From assembly GCA_963576785.1 (NCBI GenBank), contig OY756148.1:620001-684000 (forward strand): a stretch of 64,000 bases of DNA. The letters run 5' to 3'. Under the pieces are notes generated by a model. The model ran no database searches, was not told where the DNA came from, and was given only the letters and a program-made list of their open reading frames with translations. This document shows, piece by piece, positions 24,640 through 34,506 of this stretch. The position numbers and the translations under genes were made by a program. Source of the DNA: Chlorophyllum brunneum (Eukaryota; Basidiomycota; Agaricomycetes; Agaricales; Agaricaceae). Position 1 is the first letter of the stretch, and each line of letters opens with the position of its first letter.

Positions 24640-26426
24640 CAACACTCGCGGGTTCAAATTGGTTAGGCGCTGTGTTTATATGACGGCAGTGTAATAGCGG
24701 ATTTCTTCCTCTGTGTAGACCACTACCAGCTGTCATCATCGGTTTCGCTGACCACAGCTTTCTGCCCTCCTTCCCTAACCACCGTCTACTCCGTGCCTTC
24801 AGCCTCAACCTCAGCCTCTGCTTCCTCCCTCCACCGTTTGTTCCAATCGCATCGACCGTCTCAAACTCCAGTATAGGCTCAGCTGGCGCAAATTCGGCGC
24901 TTAGGGTTTCAAGTCCGAGTCCATTGCAGCGAGTGCGGCGGCTTTCCAGGGTTCCACGACGACGACAGACCGGAGCGTCGCCATTTCTTCCACGGATACC
25001 CCGCAGACTTAGACTGAGGTACAGGCTCAACTGCTCGCAACAGCGGAACACGCTAAAGCGCGTCACTTCGACGACATCTATTATAACTGGTAGCAGGTCA
25101 GGTCCCTCCACAAACCCCAGCGGTTCAAATACCAATACTCTCCAATCATCAAGTTCTCGACACCAGCGCGACCGGGGAGACGTACACATTCCTCGCATGG
25201 GAAGCACTCCCCGACTTGTATACGAAAAAGACACTGAGCAAGCACCGGGTACTGGAGCCGTGCCCCCGTGTATGGCGCGATCTCGAGGAGGACTACACGG
25301 GCGCATAGTGTGACTGTTGTCGATAACGTTCTGTGGTTGTTTGGCGGGTGTGATGAGTGCGAGAACTAGAAAGATGTATACTGTCTTGACGTCGGTTTGT
25401 ATCCATTCACTGCCACCTCTGTAGGATGAAGTGCTGACATGTTTATTCATCTCTAGAAACAATGCAATGGACACATCCCGAATGTCTAGGTGACACGCCT
25501 CCACCTTCACGCGCACATAGTGCAACCCTCGTCGACTGTAAAATCGTCTTCATCGGTGGCGGCAATGGTTCAACGTACTACGGTTCTTTATGCATCCTCG
25601 ACAGATTCTCTAGAGGTTGGTCACGTCCACATATCATTCCGGGACCTTCCCCACCCCAACGAAGGGCACACACGGCCGTACTCTACGGTAGCAAAGTTTT
25701 GGGTGTTCGGTGGTGGGAGTGGAATGATGGCACTTTTGGATGTGTGGACGCTGGACGTGAGCACGCTGATGCAGTATGGGCCTTATGCTTATGGCTATGG
25801 ACACCATGGTAGATATGGCCTTGTAGTGGTGGTGGACGTACTAGTGGTGGAACAAAGATGGGAGCGCGACTATGAGATGGAGGTTAATCGAAATGGATCG
25901 AGGAGATATCATACTACCAAACTTGTAGGGAATATTATAGCTGTTATCAGAGGAAGTGATGGGAAGGATAATTTCGACGAGCTTTAGACTCTCAGCCTGG
26001 GTGCGTGCAATCTCAACCTTACAATCTTCATTTTTCTGATTCTCTATGTCGGCGTGTAGAAACACGGATATGGACACAGATCAATACCAATATGCCAAAC
26101 GAGCGTCTAGCGCACAGTTCGACACAACTTGAAGTCAGGTCATACTTGTTCATTTTCGACGGACACGACAGTACAGAATAGTACACATCTGAACTCGCCC
26201 TTCTCAGTCTCGGTGCATTTTCCGCCTCTTTTCACCTCTGTCTATGGCAAAATTCCAGCACCTCGAGGTTGACATACCGCCGATCTTGCCGATAGCAGAC
26301 TTTTCCTTATCGGCGTTTAAGTTTAATAGACTTCAATCGTTCGATGATCCGTATATCTTGGAATTGGCTGCTAGCATGTATCTGCCTCAGGTTACGAGCT
26401 TCGTGATCGAGGCGCTGGTTCCTTAA
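24640..26426 (+). pseudogene. Kelch-repeat protein pseudogene kX
   Basis: Plus-strand copy of the kelch gene. The chimeric 5' end (intron-3 tail fused to the exon-1 block ADHSFLPSF-like) is at about 24,735-24,780. The 10-base TACTGG deletion near 25,247 breaks exon 1. Exon 2 starts well (MQWTHPECLGDTPPPSRAH, 25,462) but is frame-shifted at the GSKIWVFGGG block (about 25,700). A TGG codon in the DELWTL block has become TAG (about 25,985). The last exon ends with the family C-terminus ASMYLPQVTSFVIEALVP and a stop at 26,426. With at least three disabling changes it cannot make a full propeller. Confidence 0.82.
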
Positions 26427-26857
26427 CACTTTATTGGTTTGGTTACTCAGTTCGTCAGGTATCGAGGATTGAAAGACCCCCCTGGCTTGGGCTATTTTCG
26501 CGCGTGGAGTGGTTTTGATGGTGTCCTTTGTGCTGATAAGTAGGTCACTCTATGCCTATATTGATCTCTGGATTATCCATCCTGTTCCCATCTTTCTCAT
26601 GACGCCGGTCTAGAAGACCGCCACCGACAAAGAAAGATGCTTCTACCGAGTTCCTAGAGATGTTGCGATCAGAATGGCGGACAATGACTTGTTTGGACTC
26701 CCACAACGCCCGCTGCTGTACAAACAGCCGTGGTTTCACCACCGCGTTTCCCATCGAATGATCGGATAATTATGATACCTCGCTAGCCTAGTGTGGAATA
26801 TTGCCGATAATAATAGTGGTCTTCCATGATACTGCATATAATTAGAAACACGGGCGG
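26427..26857. other. Spacer between kelch relic kX and membrane copy G
   Basis: About 430 bases. The part from 26,570 to 26,740 matches 31,920-32,010 upstream of copy I (a CGGTCTAGAAG block and a GAGATGTTGCGATCA block), so it is conserved promoter-proximal sequence of the amplified unit. No gene is seen. Confidence 0.5.
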
Positions 26858-26864
26858 TATATAA
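26858..26864 (+). promoter_or_regulatory. TATA element of membrane copy G
   Basis: TATATAA in the context GGGCGGTATATAAGCCCTG lies 51 bases upstream of the ATG at 26,915. The same sequence precedes copy I at 32,070. Confidence 0.7.
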
Positions 26865-26914
26865 GCCCTGCCTCGTCCACGACCGAGTAAACAAATTCCT
26901 GAGTCAGAGCGAAA

Positions 26915-28709
26915 ATGGCCTCCAAATGGCACCTGACAACCGAGCAATACATTGCCGACCTCACCATTACATTCTTCAATGGTTGCTTCAATTGTCCGTG
27001 TCCTGATCCCCCGTATCTTTTGGTGCACATGCTTACCCGGGAACATTTAGTTGCCGCTATCACAGTGCTGGTCTATGAGACCTTGCGCATTCTACCCCAA
27101 GAAGTGAGTGTATAGCCACAGACTGCTCGCCTGGCTGACGAAGGTGCAGGTAAAGTACATGTATCAGTACGCCCGAAACACTGTTCCCTTCGCCCCGTCT
27201 TCTCACTTGCTACTTCCCCTAGCGGAAAATGGACACTGATCCGGGTTGTTTATTTCTCTCTCCGATTGTGGGCCTTCCTGGGAATAATGTCAGCATTCTT
27301 TCTCTCCGAACTGACCACACAAGCTCATATCAGCCAGATTATATGTTTACAGCAAGTGTAGTCTCTTTTGATCCTGGATAGGAAGCCATTTACACTCCAC
27401 CCCAGTTCAGCAAAATAACTTCATCGCATATCCAGTGAGGCTTGTCTCGTTTCCCCTGATTGTATCTCTTACCCAAAACCCGATAGGCGTAAGTGCTCAT
27501 GTGCCATCCAGAATTCGGGCTCACAGTAGTCTACTGCGACCACACCAGCTGCACGATAGCTCACCGATGGATTTCGCAACTGTAAGTACTTCGCACCATC
27601 CTAAAAAAAAAGATGTTGAATTTCGTAGATTTATACAAGTCTTTCTTCTGGCAGCGTTGAAGTTTTTGCTAATATTGCGCCTCCGGGCACTATGGAATCG
27701 GAACCTGATTGGTGAGTCTTTGACATTTTGAATCCAGGCCCATACTGATCAAAACACTTTTAGTGACAATCATCTTATGTTTTATTACATTTGGTGGGTG
27801 AAGTTGAGGTTGTAATTGGGGGAAAGACCACTTATGTGGTACTGTTGTTTAGCTGAAATTTTGGTAAGTCTACCGTCCTCCGCCTACACACCCACTTACT
27901 TACTGGTACGGCATTAGGTTTCCTTGATCGCTATTATCATTGATAACCATCTTGGCAGCACTGATGATGCATTTCCACGTCATGGCTGCTGGGTGCATAC
28001 CACAAACCCTGAAGTTGCTTTTGGAATTAAGCTATATCTAGCAAAAATGTGAGTCTTTTTCATTGACCGTCTCTATCTAAAATTGAACTTGGTATATCTA
28101 TACAGTGTGGTTCAACTGTGGTCAATAGGCATTGAGGTCATTCTGATGGTCATTAGGCTTGTGCAAATATTCCACCAGGCAACATCTACCGGGCAGCCAT
28201 TTAGTGATACCATGTTGCGCATCAAAAAGTTAATGCCAATCATCTATATTTTCTACCGGGACGGAACACTATTTCTGATACCGTGAGCGGGTTAATGTCG
28301 ACTATATATGTAGTACTGAATCCCGATCTACCCTCAGAATCCTAGGTAGGCAAAGCATTGAGGCCTCGGGTTAAATATCCGGTGTTAATTTGAACATCCA
28401 TTTTAAATAGCATTCACAATCCTTCAGTCTCTATATCAGCTCCTCCCCACAAGTTCAGCCGAAGAAAACATCCACTTTGCAGCGATCGACTGGAGTGTGT
28501 GGTTTGCGGCCACATACTACTTGGCGGTATGGTCACCCGAATACCAATAATCAGTGATCATGAATATTCACAAATTTTTCTAGGGAATGCGACTGATCCT
28601 CAATCTTCGTGAGGCTGACTGCAAGCTGATGGAGTCCTTAACCTCGCGACCAATGCACTCAATCCAGTTTCGGCATGGGACGACTCAGGAAGATTCCGAG
28701 AGCGAGTGA
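26915..28709 (+). CDS. DUF6533-like multipass membrane protein, copy G (best-preserved reference copy)
   Basis: The exons that I can place are 26,915-26,993, 27,051-27,103, a 17-nt exon at 27,150-27,166, and one starting at 27,223 with GKWTLIRVVYFSLRLWAF. Then come a loop exon ending HRWISQL, a helix exon FIQVFLLAALKFLLILRLRAL, a loop exon with HGCWVHTTNPEVAFGIKLYL, then CSxGIEVILMVIRLVQIF with MPIIYIFYRDGTLFLIP, and exons with TILQSLYQLLP and WFAATYYLA. The last exon starts GMRLILNLREADCKLM and ends SESE at 28,709. Introns are about 50 bases with GT-AG ends. The order matches the DUF6533 family, with about six or seven membrane segments. Its substrate or ligand is unknown. It lies downstream of kelch relic kX on the same strand. 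Confidence 0.78.
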
Positions 28710-28734
28710 GTGGTACTGGTGAGCCCGCACGATG

Positions 28735-29060
28735 ATCAACTCTCCCATCACAAAATCTCTCACCTTCCACACCGTATTCGCTAAATACCCTGTGGAATGC
28801 TTGGACGCAGCGGATTGCGCATGGGAGTCCGGTGGAGGTCTATAGCCAACATTACCATAATTCCAGATGCTTAGATACAGCCTCAAGACTTCAAATAAAC
28901 CCTCCTTCCCATGAACACATGCCTTCTCCTCAAGCACAGCTAGTCCTGGCTTGACAACAACAACTCCCCCAAACCTCTAAAGATCATCTGTGACGACTAT
29001 ACCATCAAAAATCACCACCATCCTTTCAATTATCTATACCCTTGACATTTCTCGTCTCTT
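28735..29060. pseudogene. Fused relics of the two genes now at 34.5 and 35.4 kb
   Basis: From 28,735 to 28,850 the sequence matches the 3' part of the small secreted-protein gene (minus strand, YRPPPD...AQSAASKHS at about 28,800-28,850 against 34,620-34,690). From about 28,855 to 29,060 it matches the promoter and start of the 35,446 gene (block TAAACCCTCCTTCCC against 35,341, and ACCACCATCC...TCAATTAT against 35,455). The roughly 600 bases that separate these parts near 34.7-35.3 kb are missing here, so this is a deletion-fused remnant. No product is expected. Confidence 0.65.
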
Positions 29061-29079
29061 CCATCCTGCTCCATTCCAA

Positions 29080-31307
29080 TCACCCCACGAATGGTCGGTT
29101 CACCGGTCATTTCTCGCCAGTCCATCACCATCCATAAGCAAGTATCGGCTCCGGCTTGCTTCTATTGGTAGGATGCTCACCAATACTCACGGGTTCAATT
29201 TGGTTAGGCGTCCCGTCGCCGTGTTTATGTGATGGTAGTGTAACACTAGCGGATTTCTTCCTCTGTGCAGACTGCTACCACCCCTGGTGAGGTGCAGCGA
29301 CGTCAATGATGCCCCCTACATACCAACACGTCTCTCAGGCGATACGGACACTTTCATCAAAGTTACCCAGACTCATAGCGCGGCTGGTTACGCTACTATC
29401 CGACAATGCGACCCTAGTACATAGTTTGACACAATCGGGTCATACCTGTTCATTTTTGGCGGACAGGACTTGATTGTACGGGATACCCAACCGAATTCAT
29501 CCTCACTCTCGGTGCATTCTCCGCCTCTCTTTGTTTCCATCAAATCTCTAATTCACTCCCAACTCTCATCATCAGTCTCGCTGACCACGGCTTTCCGCCC
29601 TCCTTCCCCTACTCCATGCCTTCAGCATCAGCCTCCGTTGCTTCCGTCCACCGTTTTTTTCCAACCGCATCGACCGTCTCAATGGTAATACCAGTATAGG
29701 CTCAACTGGCGCAAATTAGGCGTTTAGGGTTTCAAGTCTGAGTTCCATTGCGGTGAGTGCTGCGGAGTTCCAGGGTTTCACGACGACGACGGACGGGAGC
29801 GTCGCCACTTCTTCCACGGATACCACCCCGCAGACTCAGACTGAGGGACAGGCTCAACTGCTCGCAACAGCGGAGCTCGTTAAAGCGCGTCACTTCGACG
29901 ATATCTACCGTAAACGGTAGCAGCTCAAGTACCCCCACCAACCCCAGTGGTTCAGTTACTAATACTCGTCAATCAGCAAGTTCGCGACACCACCGCGACC
30001 AAGGAGTTGTACACAATCCTCGTATGCGAATCACTCGACCCGTATACAAAAAAGACACTGAGCAAGCACCTAGTACTGGAGCCGTGCCCCCCTGTATGGC
30101 GCGATCCCGAACAGGACTACACTGGCATATAGTGTGACTGTTGTCGATAACGTTCTGTGGTTGTTTGGCGGGTGTGATGAGCATGAGAGCTGGAAAGATG
30201 TATACTGTCTAGACGTCGGTTTGTATCCATTCACTGCCACCTCTGTAGGATGAAGTGCTGACATGTTTATTCATCTCTAGAAACAATGCAATGGACACAT
30301 CCCGAATGTCTAGGTGACACACCTCCACCTTCGCGCGCACATAGCGCAACCCTCGTCGACCGTAAAATCGTCTTCATCGGCGGCGGCAATGTTTCAAAGT
30401 ACTACGATTCTTTATGCATCCTCGACACACTCTCTAGAGGTTGGTCACGTCCACATATCACTCCAGGACCTTCCCCACCCCAACGAAGGGCACAAACGGC
30501 CGTACTCTATGGTAGCATGATTTGGGTATTCAGTGGTGGGAATGGAATGATGGCACTTGCTGATGTGTGGACGCTGGACGTCAGCGCCCTGATGCAGTAT
30601 GGGCCTTATGCCTATGCCTATGGCCATCACGGTGGATAGGGGCCTTGCGGTGGCGGTGGAAGCACTGGTAGTGGAAGCGGAAGGAATAAAGACGGGAGTG
30701 TGACTATGAGATGGGAGCTCATCCAAACCAAGGGCATAAAGAGACCCGGATCGAGGGGATATCACATCACCAACCTTGTTGGGAATATCATGGTCGTTAT
30801 TGGAGGAAATGGTGGGAAGGATAGTCTCGACGAGCTTAACTTGGGTGCGTGTAATCTCATCATTGCAATCATCATTTTTCTGAATCCTACGTCGGTGTGT
30901 AAAAACACAGGTATGGACACAGATCAAGACGAATATGCCATACAAGTGTCTAGCGCACAGTTCGACACAAGTTGGGTCATACCTTTTCATCTTCGGTGCA
31001 CACGACAGTATAGAATACACATCCGAACTCGTCCTTCTCAATCTTGGGACACGCACTCTCTTCATTCTTGTTACACAACTAATTATCATCATCATCAGTC
31101 TCACTGCAATACGAAACCTGATCTGCCTATGGCAAAATTCCAGCACCGCGGGGATATCGTGCCGCTGTTCTGGCCGATAGCAGACTTTTCCTCATTGGCG
31201 GGTTTAATGGGCTTCAATCGTTCGATGATGTGTATATTTTGGAATTGACTGCGAGTGCGTATTTGCCTCAGGTTACGAGCTTTGTGATTGAGGCGTTGGT
31301 CATTTAA
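29080..31307 (+). pseudogene. Kelch-repeat protein pseudogene kH
   Basis: Plus-strand copy preceded by the duplicated spacer (29,080-29,290). The 5' end is the exon-3 fragment SGHTCSFLADRT-like/SYLFIFGG at about 29,430-29,470 joined through an intron-3 tail to exon 1 (about 29,575). Exon 1 has a frameshift in the QGQGSAASSQQRSS region (about 29,855) and the 10-base TACTGG deletion (about 30,073). Exon 2 is open from 30,286 but has a TAG in the Gly-Tyr loop (about 30,637), and it lacks the nine bases for Trp-Thr-Leu in the DELWTLNLG block (about 30,837). The last exon ends at 31,307. It is the best-preserved of the dead copies. Confidence 0.82.
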
Positions 31308-32069
31308 CACTTTGTTGGGCTCGGTCGAGTTGGTAATTTTGTCGTTGTGGTGTGGAAGTGTGATTCTGGTTCGGTTAGCTTGTTACGTTCTTGTTCTTTG
31401 CGTGTGTTGTCAGATGTAAATAATAGTATAGAGAGAAAGAGAACGACCACACAAAGGGTTGGGATATGGAAATTGGAAGCGAGAGGGGCGGCCAATTCCA
31501 GGTTTGTGAGGCCAAAGCTGAACGCGGCGGGTCACCCCTGGACCGCAGTTGCCCTTCGGCTTATGTGTGATCGTTCTCGATGTCAGAGGGTGAGGATGGG
31601 TGGGAGAAAAAGAGCGAGCGAGACCACCGAGAGAATGTAATAGAGAATTGCTATGGTAATTAAGTCACACTTTTCACAAGAATTCACGTCTGGCTCATTC
31701 TATCGCTAGGTCCGTCAGTCATAGAGTGTGATTCTGGCAGGTTATCTTCTGGAGAAATTATAGAAGCACAGGTTTTCGAGTCGGTCCGGCCCAAATATCA
31801 AGGCATGATTGATAGAAAGATCCCGTTTGCCTTAGCTCATTTTCGCTCATCCAGTGGTTTCTGACGGCGTCGTTTGTTCTGACACGTAGGTCTTGGTCTA
31901 CTACTATATTGACCTCTAAATAATCCATCTTTTTCATGGCGTCGGTCTAGAAGGTCGTTACTGACAAAAAAGGAGGCTTGAAACCAAGTTCCTGGAGATG
32001 TTGCGATCAAAATGTGGGTTCTGTTGATGATAGTGGTTTCCATTATATTACATATAGAAAGACGGGCGG
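31308..32069. other. Spacer between kelch relic kH and membrane copy I, with ~345-bp extra segment
   Basis: Compared with the homologous spacer after kelch kC (minus strand, 12,650-12,790), the sequence at about 31,382-31,724 is extra. It is bounded by a near-direct repeat (GTGTGATTCTGG plus GGTTA and CTT) at 31,357-31,381 and 31,725-31,748. The extra segment has no clear gene. The right part (31,830-32,010) matches the spacer before copy G. Confidence 0.5.
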
Positions 32070-32076
32070 TATATAA
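32070..32076 (+). promoter_or_regulatory. TATA element of membrane copy I
   Basis: TATATAA in GGGCGGTATATAAGCCCTG lies 51 bases upstream of the ATG at 32,127, identical in context and spacing to copy G. Confidence 0.7.
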
Positions 32077-32126
32077 GCCCTGCCTCGTTTGCGACCGAGC
32101 AAACAAATCCCTGAGCCAGAGCGAAA

Positions 32127-34494
32127 ATGGACTCTAAATGGCACCCGACAACTGAGCAATACATTGCCGACCTCAGCAGTACATACTTCAATGGTTGCTT
32201 CAATTGTATGTGTCCTGATCCCATGTATCTTCTGGCGCACATTCTTACATGGGAGCGTTTAGTGGTCGGAGTTACACTAATAATCTGTGAGTCCTTGTGC
32301 ATTCTACCTCAAGAAGTGAGTGTATAGCCATGGACTGCTTGCCTGGCTGACGAAGGTGCAGGTAAAGTACATGTATCAGTACGCCCGAAACACCGTCCCG
32401 TTCCCCAATCTTCTCACTTGCTACTTGCCCTAGCGGAAAATGGACACTGATCCGGGTTGTTTATTTCTCTCTCCGATTGTGGGCCTTCCTGGGAATAATG
32501 TCAGCATTCTTTCTCTCCGAACTGACCACACAAGCTCATATCAGCCAGAATATATGTTTACGGCAAGTGTAGTCTCTTTTTATCTTGGATAGGAAGCCAT
32601 TTACGCTCCACCCCAGTTCAGCAAAATAACTTCATCGCATATCCAGTGAGACTTGTCCCATTTCCTCCGATTGTATCTCTTACCAAACACCTGATAGGTG
32701 TGAGTGGTTATGTGCCACCCAGAAGTCGGGCTCACAGTTTACTACGACCACACCAGCTGTGGGATAGCTCACCGATGGATTTCGCAACTGTAAGTACTTC
32801 GCACCATCCTACAAAACAGGATGTTGAAATTCTTAGATCTATACAAGTCTTTCTCCTGGCAGCGCTGAAGGCTTTGCTAATATTGTGCCTCTGGGCACTA
32901 TATAATCGGACCCTGATTGGTGAGTCTGACATTTTGAATCCAGGCCCATGGTGATCAGAAGATTTTTAGTGACAATCATCTTATGTTTTATTACACTTGG
33001 TGAGTGAAGTCCAGGTTGTAATTGAAGGAAAGGCTGCTTATGTGGTATCTGTTGTTTAGCTGAGATTCTAGTAAGTCTACTGTCTGTCTGTATACCCACT
33101 TACTTACTGGTATAGTATTAGGCTTCCTTGATTTCTATTATCACTGATAACTATCTTGGCAGCATTGATAATGCATTTCCACTTCATGGCTGCTGGGTGC
33201 ATACTACAGACTCCAAAAATGGTTTTGGAATTAAGATGTATTTAGCAAAAATGTGAGTCTTTTTCACCGCCCACCTTGGTCTAAAATTGAACTTCTTGTA
33301 TCTATACAGTGTGGTTCAACTGTGCTTAATAGGCATTGGGGCCATTCTGATGGTCATCAGGCTTGTGCAAATATTCCACCAGACAACATCTCCTGGGCAG
33401 CCATTTGGTGATACCGTGTTGTACATCAAAAAGTTAATACCAATCATCTATATTTTTTACTGGGATGGAACATTATTCCTGATACCGCGAGTATGCCAAT
33501 GCTGAATATATGTGTAGTACTGAATCCTGATCTACCCTCAGAATCCTAGGTAGGCAAAGCATTGAGGCCTCGGGTTAAAGATCCAGTGTTAATTTGAACA
33601 TCCATTTTAAATAGCATTCACAATCCTTCAGTCTCTATATCAAGTTCTCACCACAAGTCAAAACCAGGCAAACATGCCATTTGCAACAATTGACTGGGCT
33701 GTGTGGCTTGCAGTCACCCAATATTTGTCCTAGATTCAGTTGCAACCAAAGGTAGCTTCGCTACTAGTGGAGGCTATTCGACTTCCCTATTCTCTCTTAA
33801 CTAAGATTGTTCAATAACGAAATTATTAGCATACACTAGACCAATATTTTTTATTTCATTGCTATATTAGCTGAAACATCTAGAACTCCTTTTGATTTAC
33901 AAGAAGCTGAATCTGAATTAGTTGCAGGATTCTTCACTGAACATTCATCAGTACCTTTTGTTTTCTTGTTTGCTCCGAGACCGACTAATTTTTTTGGTTT
34001 CAGTTTTGCAACCGTACTCGCAAGGCGGAATGGTTATCGCGTTAACAGATTAAGATTTAATTATCTCTACATAGATAAGGAGGATTTGCACTTTAAGTTA
34101 AGGTGGTTACGTTTCGCCGCCCAAGTAAAGCATTTAACCTTACAGTCTATTTTTGTAGTTAAATAAAGGTAACCGTGGAAAACATGTTTTGAGAGAGCTT
34201 TTTGTTTTGTATTTTTGTGTGTTTGCTCTTTAATTATGACTGCAACTGCCTTTGGCCGAAAACCTTTGGCTTGCAAACTTGGCGGTATGGTCACCAGAGT
34301 ACCAATAATCAGTGATCATGAATATTCACAAGTTTTTCTAGGGAATGCGACTGATCCTCAATCTTCGTGAGGCTGACTGCAAGGTGATGGAGTCCTTAAC
34401 CTCGCGACCAATGCACTCAATCCAGTTTCAGCATGGGACAACACAGGAAGGGTCCGAGAGCGAGTGGGTGGTGACTGGTGAGGCCGCACGATGA
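32127..34494 (+). pseudogene. DUF6533-like membrane protein copy I, interrupted by mitochondrial DNA
   Basis: The start at 32,127 gives MDSKWHPTTEQYIADL, with a clean GTATGT donor after FNGCFN. Exon 2 has VVGVTLIICESLCILPQE. The GKWTLIRVVYFSLRLWAF block, the LLAALKALLILCLWALYN helix and the IPIIYIFYWDGTLFLIP block (about 33,430-33,485) follow. The Arg of YRDGTL is Trp here. The donor after that exon is GC (GCGAGT) where copy G has GTGAGC. The penultimate exon (WLAVTQYL) is cut at about 33,730 by a ~550-bp insert, after which the homology resumes with LAVWS and the last exon GMRLILNLREADCKVM, stop 34,494. The insert separates two coding blocks, so the normal C-terminus is probably lost. Confidence 0.72.
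33731..34283 (+). other. Nuclear insertion of mitochondrial DNA (NUMT) with nad1 fragment
   Basis: This segment is absent from the same place in copy G (28,520), so it is an insertion. It is visibly AT-rich compared with its flanks. From 33,855 to about 33,974 it encodes [20 protein letters not shown] and continues [17 protein letters not shown], a clear match to the most conserved part of NADH dehydrogenase subunit 1 (the [21 protein letters not shown] signature of fungal nad1). After PFVFLFA the nad1 frame ends and other AT-rich sequence follows, so the insert may be composite. It cannot be an expressed nad1. The rest of the segment was not identified. Confidence 0.85.
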
Positions 34495-34506
34495 TCAACT
34501 CTCCCA

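Noticed and set aside
33985..34110. tRNA-Leu-like stretch (GGCGGAATGGTTATCGCG and a TAA-containing loop) in the mitochondrial insert
   Set aside because: The anticodon stem pairs poorly and no T-arm is found, so I do not call a tRNA; it may be chance or a decayed mitochondrial tRNA.
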